A DNA stretch of 46,209 bases from Roseomonas sp. (GTDB lineage: Bacteria; Pseudomonadota; Alphaproteobacteria; Acetobacterales; Acetobacteraceae): positions 1 through 46,209 of the forward strand of contig JADCEV010000016.1 of the NCBI GenBank assembly GCA_020249865.1, given 5' to 3'. Every line of letters starts with the position of its first letter. Position 1 is the stretch's first letter. This document shows, one piece after another, positions 18,043 to 25,719 of the stretch. Made by a program: the position numbers and the translations under genes. The notes below the pieces were generated by a model. That model searched no databases and was not told where the DNA came from. It saw nothing but the letters and a program-made list of their open reading frames with translations.

Positions 18043-18554
18043 GCGGACCGCAAATCATCCTTTGGGTCATTGCGCTGGCGGTATGGGCGCTGTGCATGCG
18101 CCGCGGCATGCCCCAGGCGCGGCGTGCGGTGGCCGAGACCAATCGCGGCTTTTGGCGCATCCTGCCCATGTTCTGCGTGGCGCTGCCGATGGCAGCGTTC
18201 TTGTCGGAGCTTGTGCCGGCCGATATCGCAACCGCCTGGCTTGGCGATGATTCTGGGCTTTCAGGGATTATGATCGCGTCCTTGGCGGGCGGCATCATGC
18301 CGGGCGGGCCGTTCGTGACCTTTCCGCTGGTGATCACCTTCAGCAAGGCGGGTGCGGGCGTCGCGCAAATGACCGCGCTGCTGACTGCCTGGTCGGTCTA
18401 TGCGCTGCACCGGATTTTGACGTGGGAATACCCGGTGCTGGGTTGGCGCTTTGTAGCGCTGCGCTTGGCGTCGTCCTTTTTCCTGCCGGTGCTGGCGGGC
18501 TTGATCATGCAGGCGCTGCTGCCGGTTTTTGCAATCAATCTCGCGGCGCCTTGA
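18039..18554 (+). CDS. Permease half-gene B (predicted permease, ArsP/DUF318-like)
   Basis: 171 residues, ATG 18039 overlapping the stop of the previous gene by four bases. It is hydrophobic throughout, with about four membrane segments and the motif GGIMPGGPFVTFPLVITFSK, parallel to the PGGPMAAFPLV motif of half-gene A. Ordinary members of this family are a single chain of 300-350 residues with two such halves. Here the halves are separate but tightly coupled, so they probably form a heterodimer. It is followed 49 bp later by the RibD-type reductase gene on the same strand. Confidence 0.72.
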   Translation: MSGPQIILWVIALAVWALCMRRGMPQARRAVAETNRGFWRILPMFCVALPMAAFLSELVPADIATAWLGDDSGLSGIMIASLAGGIMPGGPFVTFPLVITFSKAGAGVAQMTALLTAWSVYALHRILTWEYPVLGWRFVALRLASSFFLPVLAGLIMQALLPVFAINLAAP

Positions 18555-18603
18555 AGCAAGGATGCTCTGGCGCAGCCCGCCGCGCTCAGGCATTTAGGCG
18601 CCG

Positions 18604-19389
18604 ATGGAACCCGCCACCACCGCCGCCGATTGGTCAGCCCTGCTCGCGCTGCGCGATGGTGCGGGCGCGACCCTGCCCGCTGGCCCGCTTGCCGCGCTGT
18701 TTGGCCCGGTGCTGGCGCCGCCCTCGGCCCCAGATGGCTGCCGGGTGATCGGGCGGCTCGCGCAAACACTCGATGGCCGGATCGCCACCGCAGCCGGATC
18801 AAGCCAATGGATCGGCGGCCCGGGCGATATCCTGCATACGCATCGGCTGCGCGCCCTTTGCCACGCCGTGGTGGTCGGCGCGGGCACGGTGCGCCATGAC
18901 AATCCGCGCCTCACCACCCGCGAAGTGCCGGGGCCGGACCCGCTCCGCGTGGTGCTGGATACGGATCGCAAACTCTCCACCGATTACGGTATTTTCCAGA
19001 GCGGGCCACCGACCCTGCTGGTCTGCGCCGCCGATGCCGGCGGGGCCGAGCATCATGGCCAGGCCCAGGTGCTGCGCCTGCCGCGCGTTGCTGGCGGAGG
19101 TCTCGCCATCCCGCCCTTGCTCGCCGCACTCAAGGCACGCGGGGCCAGCCGGATTTTTGTTGAAGGCGGCGGGCTCACGGTCTCGCGCTTTTTGGCTGCA
19201 GGGTGTCTCGATCGGCTGCATGTCACCGTGGCCCCCGTGCTGCTCGGTTCCGGCATTCCCGCTTTTACCTTGCCGGAAGTGGCACGCATCGCCGATGGGC
19301 TGCGCTTTACCTGGCGCGTGCATGATATCGCGCCCGATATCCTGATTGATGCCGCGCTGGATCGCGCCAAGCCTGGGGGTCCTGCATGA
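18604..19389 (+). CDS. RibD C-terminal-domain (dihydrofolate reductase-like) reductase
   Basis: 261 residues, ATG 18604. It matches the reductase half of RibD: IGRLAQTLDGRIAT, VVVGAGTVRHDNPRLTTRE, and IFVEGGGLTVSRFLAAGCLD near the end. The deaminase half is absent. RibD-type reductases use NADPH to reduce the ribosylamino group of a pyrimidine intermediate in riboflavin synthesis; stand-alone copies often act on related pyrimidines or pterins in secondary pathways. The stop overlaps the start of the MDR gene (ATGA), and three more genes follow without gaps. A dedicated biosynthetic role in this cluster is therefore more likely than housekeeping riboflavin synthesis. Confidence 0.82.
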   Translation: MEPATTAADWSALLALRDGAGATLPAGPLAALFGPVLAPPSAPDGCRVIGRLAQTLDGRIATAAGSSQWIGGPGDILHTHRLRALCHAVVVGAGTVRHDNPRLTTREVPGPDPLRVVLDTDRKLSTDYGIFQSGPPTLLVCAADAGGAEHHGQAQVLRLPRVAGGGLAIPPLLAALKARGASRIFVEGGGLTVSRFLAAGCLDRLHVTVAPVLLGSGIPAFTLPEVARIADGLRFTWRVHDIAPDILIDAALDRAKPGGPA

Positions 19390-20369
19390 CCAAAGCGCGC
19401 GCCTTATGGACGATTGCCCCCGGCGTGGCGGAACTCCGCACTGAAACCCTGCCCGCGCGCGCGCCGGATCAGGTGCTGGCGCGCATGTTGGCATCGGGCA
19501 TTTCGCGCGGCACGGAACGGCTGGTGCTGGCGGGCAAGGTGCCAGAGAACCAATGGGGCGTGATGCGCTGCCCCTTGCAGGCCGGCGATTTCCCCTTCCC
19601 GGTGAAATATGGCTACAGCGGCGTGGCGCGCGTCATTGAAGGCCCCGCCGATCTGCAAGGCCGCCGCGTGTTTTGCCTTCATCCGCATCAGGATGTCTTC
19701 CTTGCCCCTGCGTCCATGTGCATCGCGATCCCGGATGCGGTGCCCGATACCCGCGCCGTACTCGGCGCCAATATGGAAACCGCGCTGAATATCCTGTGGG
19801 ATGCTGAGCCACTGGCCGGAGAGCGCGCCTTGGTCATCGGCGCCGGCGTGGTCGGGCTGCTGGTGGCCTATCTGCTCGCGCGCATCCCGGCCATGACGGT
19901 GACGATCATTGACCCCGACCCATCGCGCCGCGCCATTGCGGAACACTTCGGCGTGGCTTTCGCCGCCCCGGAAGCCGCACCGGGCGATCAGGAATTGATC
20001 ATCCATGCCAGCGCCAACCCCGCCGGGCTCCGCCAAGCCCTGCACTGCGCAGCGTTTGAAGCGCGGATCATCGAAGCCTCCTGGTTCGGCGCGCAGGACG
20101 TGGCCTTGCCTTTGGGTGAGGCCTTCCATTCCCGTCGCCTGCGCCTGATTTCAAGCCAGGTTGGTGCGGTGGCCCCCGCCATGCGCGGGCGGCGCAGCTT
20201 TGGTGAGCGCATGGCCCAGGCGCTTGGCCTGCTGGCGGACCCGGCCCTGGAAGCCCTGATCGGCCCGGCCACTTCCTTCGATGATTTGCCCCAAGCGATG
20301 CCCAGCTTGCTCAACCCTGCCCCCGGCATGCCGGCGCCGCTTTGCCCGCTGGTGACCTATGGTGCATGA
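19386..20369 (+). CDS. MDR-family dehydrogenase lacking zinc ligands (BchC-like)
   Basis: 327 residues, ATG 19386 overlapping the RibD-like gene. It is a medium-chain dehydrogenase: a GroES-like N-terminus with ASGISRGTERLVLAGKVP, then a nucleotide-binding motif ALVIGAGVVGLLVAYLL (about residue 145) and TIIDPDPSRR. The cysteine that binds catalytic zinc in alcohol dehydrogenases is replaced in GISRGTE, and the four-cysteine structural zinc loop is missing. The GISxGTE pattern is shared with BchC-type enzymes that oxidise a hydroxyethyl side chain. A similar oxidation or reduction on a ring-bound side chain is plausible here but unproven. Confidence 0.8.
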   Translation: MTKARALWTIAPGVAELRTETLPARAPDQVLARMLASGISRGTERLVLAGKVPENQWGVMRCPLQAGDFPFPVKYGYSGVARVIEGPADLQGRRVFCLHPHQDVFLAPASMCIAIPDAVPDTRAVLGANMETALNILWDAEPLAGERALVIGAGVVGLLVAYLLARIPAMTVTIIDPDPSRRAIAEHFGVAFAAPEAAPGDQELIIHASANPAGLRQALHCAAFEARIIEASWFGAQDVALPLGEAFHSRRLRLISSQVGAVAPAMRGRRSFGERMAQALGLLADPALEALIGPATSFDDLPQAMPSLLNPAPGMPAPLCPLVTYGA

Positions 20370-20399
20370 AGCGCCGAACCGCACAGGATAGACCCCGCC

Positions 20400-20816
20400 A
20401 TGTTCAGCCTGACCGTTGTTGATCACGTCATGATCGCCCATTCCTTCCGCGGCGCAGAATTCGGCCCTGCCCAGCGCCTGCATGGCGCGACCTTCATTGT
20501 GGAGGCAGAGTTCCGCGCGCCGAAGCTCGATCCGCTCAATCTGCTGGTGGATATCGCCGCCGCCAAGGTGGAACTGCGCCACATTCTGGATGGTTTCGAT
20601 TATCGCAACCTGGATGCGGAACCGATTTTCGCTGGACAGAACACCACGACCGAATATCTTTGCCTGCATATCCATCGTTGCCTGTCGGCTGCGCTGGCTG
20701 AGGGCAAGCTCGGCGCCGGCGGCAAGGCCGTGACGGGCCTTAAGGTGCTGCTGCGCGAAAGCCATATCGCCTGGGCCGCCTATGAAGCCGCACCGGGTGA
20801 GGAGCCGGCGGTTTGA
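20400..20816 (+). CDS. 6-pyruvoyl-tetrahydropterin synthase/QueD-like protein with altered active site
   Basis: 138 residues, ATG 20400. The fold signatures are clear: IAHSF (His14), RLHGATFIVEAEF (His28), LVDIAAAKVELRHILDGFDYRNLD, NTTTEYLCLHI and a C-terminal LLRESHIAW whose Glu matches the pterin-anchoring residue. Against the E. coli QueD pattern, the third zinc histidine of HGH is Ala30, the catalytic Cys position is Ala24 (no Cys lies between His14 and His28), and the catalytic-triad His of LDH is Tyr68. Binding of a pterin-like ring may be kept while the normal lyase chemistry is lost or changed. It sits between the MDR and GT4 genes. Confidence 0.83.
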   Translation: MFSLTVVDHVMIAHSFRGAEFGPAQRLHGATFIVEAEFRAPKLDPLNLLVDIAAAKVELRHILDGFDYRNLDAEPIFAGQNTTTEYLCLHIHRCLSAALAEGKLGAGGKAVTGLKVLLRESHIAWAAYEAAPGEEPAV

Positions 20817-21853
20817 GCATCTACCTTCTCGTTCCCGCGCCCTTCAGCGCGATTTCCGGCGGCTATATCTATGATCGCCGCATGGTCGAAGGGCTCAGCG
20901 CGCTCGGGCAGGAAGTGCGCGTGGTGGAATTGGCCGGGCGCCATCCCTTCCCGGATGAAGCGGCGACCGAAGCGGCGCGCACTGCCTTGGCCGAAATCCC
21001 CGCCGATGCGCGCATCGTGATTGATGGGCTCGGCTTGCCAAGTTTCCTGCCTCTGGCCGATGAATTGACCCGCCGCGGCGCAACGGCGCTGATCCATCAC
21101 CCAACCGCGCTTGAACCCGGTGCCCCGGAAGGTCAGCGCGAGGCCTTGAAGGCCGCCGAACGCGTGTTGTTCAGCGCTTGTGTGCGCGTCATCACCACAT
21201 CCACCCCAACCGCGCGGGATTTGCCGGAAGGATTTGGCGTCGATGCCGCGCGCATCAGCGTAATTGAACCAGGCACTGATGCGGCGGCACGCGCGGTGGG
21301 TTCCGCCGGCCCTGGCTGCGCCATTCTGAGTGTTGGCATGCTCGTGCCACGCAAGGGGCATGATGTGCTGCTCCGCGCACTCGCGCGGCTCACGGATCTT
21401 GAATGGTCGCTCGCCATTGCGGGCGATGCCACGCGCGATCCCGTGCATGCCGATGGGCTGCGGGCGCTGGCCGCCGAGCTTGGCCTTGCGCAGCGCGTGC
21501 GCTTTCTGGGCGCGCTGCCGGATGCGGCTTTGGATGCGGAATATGCGCGCGCTGATCTTTTCGCCCTCGCCACGCGTTATGAAGGCTATGGCATGGCGGC
21601 GGCTGAAGCGATGGCGCGCGGCCTGCCGATGGCGATCACTGCCGGCGGCGCGATTGCCGAGATTGTGCCGGAAGATACCGCCGTGGTGGCGGCGGTGGAT
21701 GACCACAACGCGCTTTCCCGCGCCATGCGTCGGCCAGTTTTCGACACAGGCTTGCGCGCCGCGATGGCCGAAGCTTCCTGGCGCGCGGGCCAGGCCTTGC
21801 CGCGCTGGCCGGACCGCGCCGCCGCTTTCCTGAAAGCTCTTGATCATGGCTGA
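20813..21853 (+). CDS. Glycosyltransferase family 4 protein
   Basis: 346 residues starting at TTG 20813, which overlaps the stop of the QueD-like gene; no nearby ATG fits better. The N-terminal half has the GT-B donor/acceptor pattern SAISGGYIYDRRMVEGL. The C-terminal half has ILSVGMLVPRKGHDVLLRAL, RVRFLGALPDAALDAEYARA and the donor-site run TRYEGYGMAAAEAMARGLP. Retaining GT4 enzymes of this type transfer sugars from nucleotide donors. With RibD-like, QueD-like and methyltransferase neighbours and no polysaccharide genes, the acceptor is more likely a small heterocycle than a glycan. The 3' end overlaps the methyltransferase start by 8 bp. Confidence 0.85.
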   Translation: MSIYLLVPAPFSAISGGYIYDRRMVEGLSALGQEVRVVELAGRHPFPDEAATEAARTALAEIPADARIVIDGLGLPSFLPLADELTRRGATALIHHPTALEPGAPEGQREALKAAERVLFSACVRVITTSTPTARDLPEGFGVDAARISVIEPGTDAAARAVGSAGPGCAILSVGMLVPRKGHDVLLRALARLTDLEWSLAIAGDATRDPVHADGLRALAAELGLAQRVRFLGALPDAALDAEYARADLFALATRYEGYGMAAAEAMARGLPMAITAGGAIAEIVPEDTAVVAAVDDHNALSRAMRRPVFDTGLRAAMAEASWRAGQALPRWPDRAAAFLKALDHG

Positions 21854-22721
21854 AAGCTTTGATGGTGATTGGCTCGATCTGCGTGAGCCTTATGACGCCG
21901 CAGCGCGCAATCCCGAATTGGCCGCGATGCTCGCAGCATCCCTGCCGGCACGGCCGCGCCTGCTTGATCTTGGCGCGGGCACGGGCAGCTTGCTCCGCTG
22001 GCTTGGGCATTTCATCGGGCGCGCGCAAAGCTGGACCTTGGTGGATAGCGATGCCGAATTGATCTCCCGCGCTTTTGACACCATTGCCGAAAGGGCCGAG
22101 GCGGTGGATTGGGCCGTGACGCAACCAGGTCGCAGCGCGATGCTGGTACATGCGCCGCGTGGCGCCTGGCGCATTGAAGCGATCCTGGCTGATCTTGCCG
22201 CCGCGCCGGCCAATCTGCCTCTGGAACGCGTGGATGCGGTGGTCAGCACCGCACTTTGTGATCTGGTCTCGCGCGGTTGGGTGGAAGCCATGGCCGCTGC
22301 CTGCGCCGCGCGGCGCCTGCCCTTCTATGCCGCGCTGAATGTGACAGGGCGCGAACGTTTCACCCCGCCGCACCCCGCCGATGCGCTGGTCGCGCGCGGC
22401 TTTCGCCGTGATCAGGCGCGCGACAAGGGTTTTGGTGGCGCATCGCTCGGGCCGCAGGCACCGGCCGTGATGGCGGAAGCCTTTGCCGCACATGGCTATG
22501 CCATTCATCGCGCGCCAAGTGATTGGGTGGTGGATCGCCGCGCCCGCGCCTTTACCCGCGCCATTGCCGATGGCCATGGCATGGCCGCCATCGGCTGGGA
22601 AAGGCGCGGCAGTGACGCCATTCTGGATTGGCTGGACCTGCGGCGCGACCAGGCTGATGCCGGGCAGCTTGCCGTGCGCATCGGTCATCAGGATTTCCTC
22701 GCACTTCCTCCTGCAAGGTAG
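21846..22721 (+). CDS. SAM-dependent class I methyltransferase
   Basis: 291 residues from ATG 21846, overlapping the GT4 gene. Motif I is RLLDLGAGTGSLLRWL at about residues 38-53, followed by the acidic residue in WTLVDSD. The middle has VDAVVSTALCDLVSRGWV and the C-terminal half WERRGSDAILDWLDLRR. It is a soluble Rossmann-type methyltransferase; the substrate is not evident. Being last in the RibD-MDR-QueD-GT4 run, it could methylate the ring or the sugar of the pathway product. Only six bases separate it from otnK, so read-through into the tetronate genes is likely. Confidence 0.82.
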   Translation: MAESFDGDWLDLREPYDAAARNPELAAMLAASLPARPRLLDLGAGTGSLLRWLGHFIGRAQSWTLVDSDAELISRAFDTIAERAEAVDWAVTQPGRSAMLVHAPRGAWRIEAILADLAAAPANLPLERVDAVVSTALCDLVSRGWVEAMAAACAARRLPFYAALNVTGRERFTPPHPADALVARGFRRDQARDKGFGGASLGPQAPAVMAEAFAAHGYAIHRAPSDWVVDRRARAFTRAIADGHGMAAIGWERRGSDAILDWLDLRRDQADAGQLAVRIGHQDFLALPPAR

Positions 22722-22727
22722 TTTCAC

Positions 22728-23987
22728 ATGCCTCTTTTGCTTGGCTGCATCGCGGATGATTTCACGGGGGCGACGGACCTCGCGAATACGTTGGTCAAAG
22801 GCGGCATGACTGCCGTGCAGGTGATTGGCGTGCCGACCGGTCCCTTGCCGGAAGCCGATGCCGTGATCATCGCGTTGAAATCACGCACCGCGCCGGTTGG
22901 CGAAGCGGTGGCGCAATCCCTGGCGGCTTGTGATGCGCTGCTGGCCGCAGGTGCCAAACAGATTTTCTGGAAATATTGCTCGACCTTTGACAGCACGGAT
23001 CAGGGTAATATCGGACCGGTCGCGGATGCGCTGCTGAAGCGCCTGGGTTCGGGCTTTGCTCTCGCGTGCCCCGCCTTTCCGACCAATGGGCGCACGATCT
23101 ATTTGGGCCATCTTTTCGTCGGCAATGCGCTGCTGAATGAAAGTGGCATGGAAAACCATCCGCTGACGCCGATGACGGATGCCAATCTGGTGCGCGTGCT
23201 TGGCCGGCAGACCGATGGCGCGGTGGGCCTCGTGCCCTTCAGCACCATCGAACAAGGCGCTGCCGCCACGCGCCAAGCCATGATGCGCCTGGCGGAACAG
23301 GGCCGGCGTTACGCGATTGTGGATGCGGTGACGGATCAGCATTTGCTCGCGATTGGTGAAGCGGCGGCGCAACACGCGCTCATCACCGGTGGTTCCGGCG
23401 TGGCGATGGGCCTGCCCGAAAATTTCCGCCGCGCTGGCTTGCTGCTGGCGCGCGGCGATGCCGCAAGCCTGCCGCCCATGCAGGGTATGGCAGCAGTGGT
23501 GGCGGGCTCCTGTTCGCGGGCGACACTCGGGCAAATTGGCCTCGCGCGCGATCACGTACCGGTCTTGGAATTGGATGCGCTGGCCACACCCGATGCGGCG
23601 GCACTCGCAGCCCAGGCGCTGGATTGGGTGGCAGGCAAATTGGCCGCCGATCGCCCGGTGGTGATTGCCGCCAGCGCGCCGCCGGAAAAGGTTACCGCAT
23701 TGCAGGCGAAGCTTGGCCGCGATGCTGCCGGCGCCTTGATCGAAGCCGCCATGGCCGCGATTGCGGAAGGGCTGGTCGCACGCGGCGTGGGGCGCTTGGT
23801 CGTTGCAGGTGGCGAGACTTCCGGCGCTGTCGTGCAGCGCCTGGGTGTCACGGCGCTACGTATCGGGCCCGAGATTGATCCAGGCGTGCCCTGGACTTTT
23901 GCCGAACCACGCGGGCTGCATCTGGCGCTCAAATCCGGCAATTTCGGCGCGCGTGATTTCTTCCTGAAGGCGTTCGACCATGGATGA
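22728..23987 (+). CDS. otnK: 3-oxo-tetronate kinase (OtnK)
   Basis: 419 residues, ATG 22728, the usual family length. It begins LLLGCIADDFTGATDLANTLV, the DUF1537/four-carbon acid sugar kinase signature. It continues with WKYCSTFDSTDQGNIGPV and PAFPTNGRTIYLGHLF, and ends with VVAGGETSGAVVQRLG and LALKSGNFGARDFF. OtnK phosphorylates 3-oxo-tetronate (from D-threonate or D-erythronate oxidation) at C4, and the product goes to OtnC. The 3' end overlaps otnC by 8 bp. The isomerase OtnI and a tetronate dehydrogenase are not in the window. Confidence 0.92.
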   Translation: MPLLLGCIADDFTGATDLANTLVKGGMTAVQVIGVPTGPLPEADAVIIALKSRTAPVGEAVAQSLAACDALLAAGAKQIFWKYCSTFDSTDQGNIGPVADALLKRLGSGFALACPAFPTNGRTIYLGHLFVGNALLNESGMENHPLTPMTDANLVRVLGRQTDGAVGLVPFSTIEQGAAATRQAMMRLAEQGRRYAIVDAVTDQHLLAIGEAAAQHALITGGSGVAMGLPENFRRAGLLLARGDAASLPPMQGMAAVVAGSCSRATLGQIGLARDHVPVLELDALATPDAAALAAQALDWVAGKLAADRPVVIAASAPPEKVTALQAKLGRDAAGALIEAAMAAIAEGLVARGVGRLVVAGGETSGAVVQRLGVTALRIGPEIDPGVPWTFAEPRGLHLALKSGNFGARDFFLKAFDHG

Positions 23988-24612
23988 GGCCGCGCTACGC
24001 ACACAACTCGCCGCCCTTGGTGCCTCGCTTTTTGCGCGCGGCTATTCGGTTGGGACAGCCGGGAATATCAGCGTGCGCCTGCCGGATGGGTTTCTGATGA
24101 CGCCGACCAATTCCTGCCTTGGCCGGCTGGATCCCGCGCGCATCTCCAAGCTCGCGCCGGATTTTTCGCATGTGTCGGGCGACAAGCCATCCAAGGAAGT
24201 CTTCATGCATCGCGCGGTGCTAACCGCGCGGCCTGATGCGGGCGCGGTGGTGCATTTGCATTCGACGCATGCCACCGCCATTGCTTGTCTTGCCGAACCG
24301 GGGGAAGTCGCGCCCATCCCGCCGCTGACACCTTATTTCGTGATGCGCGTCGGGCGGCTTTTGCCGGTGACCCGCTATTACCGCCCGGGCGATGGGGCGA
24401 TGGAAAACGACATCCACGAAGCCGCCAAGAGCGCCAAGGCCGTACTGCTGGCCAATCACGGCCCGGTGGTTTCAGGCCGCACTTTGGAAGATGCGGTGCA
24501 TGCGGCAGAGGAATTGGAAGAAGCCGCACGCCTTGCGCTGCTGCTACGCGGTGCTGGCGCGCGCAGCCTGACGCCCGCGCAGGTTGATGATTTGCTGAAC
24601 ACCTTCGGTTGA
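23980..24612 (+). CDS. otnC: 3-oxo-tetronate 4-phosphate decarboxylase (OtnC), class II aldolase family
   Basis: 210 residues, ATG 23980 inside the end of otnK. It shows the class II aldolase/adducin pattern: GTAGNISVRLPDGFLMTPT, a catalytic acid in KPSKEVFMH, zinc histidines in AVVHLHSTHA, and a third in LLANHGPVVSG. OtnC decarboxylates 3-oxo-tetronate 4-phosphate to dihydroxyacetone phosphate, feeding glycolysis. Coupling to otnK by overlap makes the assignment firm. Confidence 0.92.
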   Translation: MDEAALRTQLAALGASLFARGYSVGTAGNISVRLPDGFLMTPTNSCLGRLDPARISKLAPDFSHVSGDKPSKEVFMHRAVLTARPDAGAVVHLHSTHATAIACLAEPGEVAPIPPLTPYFVMRVGRLLPVTRYYRPGDGAMENDIHEAAKSAKAVLLANHGPVVSGRTLEDAVHAAEELEEAARLALLLRGAGARSLTPAQVDDLLNTFG

Positions 24613-24615
24613 CCC

Positions 24616-24951
24616 ATGTGGATCATGATCGCTGCGCCCTATACCAGCGGTGGCGCCGATGCTGCTTTGCGCGCCGCGCGCCTTGCTGAAATGAACCAGG
24701 CCGCACTCGCCATCCTCAGGCTTGGTCATGTGCCGGTGATTGGCGTGAATATGGCGCTGCCCATCATCGCGGCGGCTGAGGGCGATGTGTTTGACGAAGT
24801 GATGATGCCGCTCTCACTCGCCCTGGCTGAACGCTGCGATGCCGTGCTGCGGCTGGGTGGCCCAAGCCAGGGCGCGGATCAGGAAGTCGCGCGCTTCAGG
24901 CAGGCGGGTAAGCCGGTCTTCCATACCCTGGCGGAAATCCCGCGAGCGTAG
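24616..24951 (+). CDS. Small DUF4406-like (nucleoside 2-deoxyribosyltransferase-like) protein
   Basis: 111 residues, ATG 24616, three bases after otnC. It begins MWIMIAAPYTSGG, contains a repeated small-residue pattern and a central ILRLGHVPVIGVNMALP. It continues with CDAVLRLGGPSQGADQEVARF and ends with KPVFHTLAEIP. This resembles the short DUF4406 relatives of nucleoside 2-deoxyribosyltransferases, which have a Rossmann-like fold that binds nucleotide or sugar ligands. It is probably cytoplasmic and co-transcribed with otnKC, so a link to sugar acid breakdown is possible. The last 81 bases have a diverged copy at 25720-25800. Confidence 0.6.
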   Translation: MWIMIAAPYTSGGADAALRAARLAEMNQAALAILRLGHVPVIGVNMALPIIAAAEGDVFDEVMMPLSLALAERCDAVLRLGGPSQGADQEVARFRQAGKPVFHTLAEIPRA

Positions 24952-24972
24952 CGGACATCACCGCCCCTTCTC

Positions 24973-25359
24973 TCACGTCTGATTATCGACACTCACCGCA
25001 TGCTCACGCAACCATGCCGCAAGCCGGTCATGGCTGAAGGACCTGCCTTCCAGATTGTCGATGAAAAAACGATAAAGCGTCATGGAATCCGGCCTGATCG
25101 CGTAGCCATTGATTGCGAGAAAGGTGATCATGCCCGCCACGGCGACACGCTTATTGCCGTCAACAAAGGGATGGTTCATGGCCAGGCTCTCCCACAGAGC
25201 CGCGGCTTCCTCGATCACATCCTCATAATACCCCGTTTGCGGACGATAGAGCGCGGCCTCAAGCAGCCCAAAATCACGCACGCCATAGGCGCCGCCATAG
25301 CGCTTGATCTGGTCGTGATGAATGGCCAGGATCTCAATGATGGTCAGGTAATCCGTCAT
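24973..25359 (-). CDS. Doc/Fic-family toxin (death-on-curing type)
   Basis: 128 residues, ATG 25359. The Fic core HPFVDGNKR is at residues 63-71, close to the Doc variant rather than the AMPylating HPFxxGNGR. The N-terminal IHHDQIKRYGGAYGVRDFGLLEAAL and the end SHDRLAAWLREH also fit Doc. P1 Doc phosphorylates elongation factor Tu and stops translation. The ATG overlaps the stop of the upstream antitoxin gene by four bases, the normal order for such modules. It lies antisense to the surrounding otn-PHP genes, so it looks like an inserted module. Confidence 0.88.
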   Translation of the reverse strand: MTDYLTIIEILAIHHDQIKRYGGAYGVRDFGLLEAALYRPQTGYYEDVIEEAAALWESLAMNHPFVDGNKRVAVAGMITFLAINGYAIRPDSMTLYRFFIDNLEGRSFSHDRLAAWLREHAVSVDNQT

Positions 25360-25586
25360 TCAGCGAGCTTTGCGTAGAGCTCTGCATATTTCTCGTGGGT
25401 GGCCTCATAGGCCGCCATGACATGCGCGCGCGGGCGGGCGCGCTGGCGCTTTTCAATCAGATCGGAAAGCGCCTCATCAACCAGCGCTTGCAATTGGCGC
25501 CCCTCGCTTTTGGCGAGGTTGCGCAGCGCAACGAGGGTTTCGGATCTCACCTGGGTGGCGAATTTTTCACGGGTTGGATCGGCCAT
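25356..25586 (-). CDS. Antitoxin partner of the Doc-type toxin (ribbon-helix-helix-like)
   Basis: 76 residues, ATG 25586. The N-terminal part (REKFATQVRSETLVALRNL, then AKSEGRQLQALVDEALSDLI) looks like a ribbon-helix-helix DNA-binding domain. The charged C-terminal tail (AAYEATHEKYAELYAKLAE) probably binds and masks the toxin. It is not of the classical Phd type. The promoter region holds three TCATGATC boxes, as expected for an autoregulated toxin-antitoxin operon. Confidence 0.78.
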   Translation of the reverse strand: MADPTREKFATQVRSETLVALRNLAKSEGRQLQALVDEALSDLIEKRQRARPRAHVMAAYEATHEKYAELYAKLAE

Positions 25587-25615
25587 GTGTCACCCTCCTT
25601 CTCGCCTCAGCGATA

Positions 25616-25653
25616 TCATGATCTGTCATGATCCATCAAGTTTTGTCATGATC
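25616..25653 (-). promoter_or_regulatory. Candidate antitoxin operator: three TCATGATC boxes
   Basis: TCATGATC occurs at 25616-25623, 25626-25633 and 25646-25653. Start-to-start spacings are 10 and 20 bp, one and two helical turns, so all lie on the same face of the DNA. TCATGA is itself palindromic. The boxes lie 30-67 bp upstream of the antitoxin ATG, where repressor binding would control the module. Confidence 0.6.
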
Positions 25654-25719
25654 GCGCAGGGTTTCTCGCCCAGCCCCTCTCACCGGCCATGCATAAAGGC
25701 GCTGTCCGGTTGCCTGATC

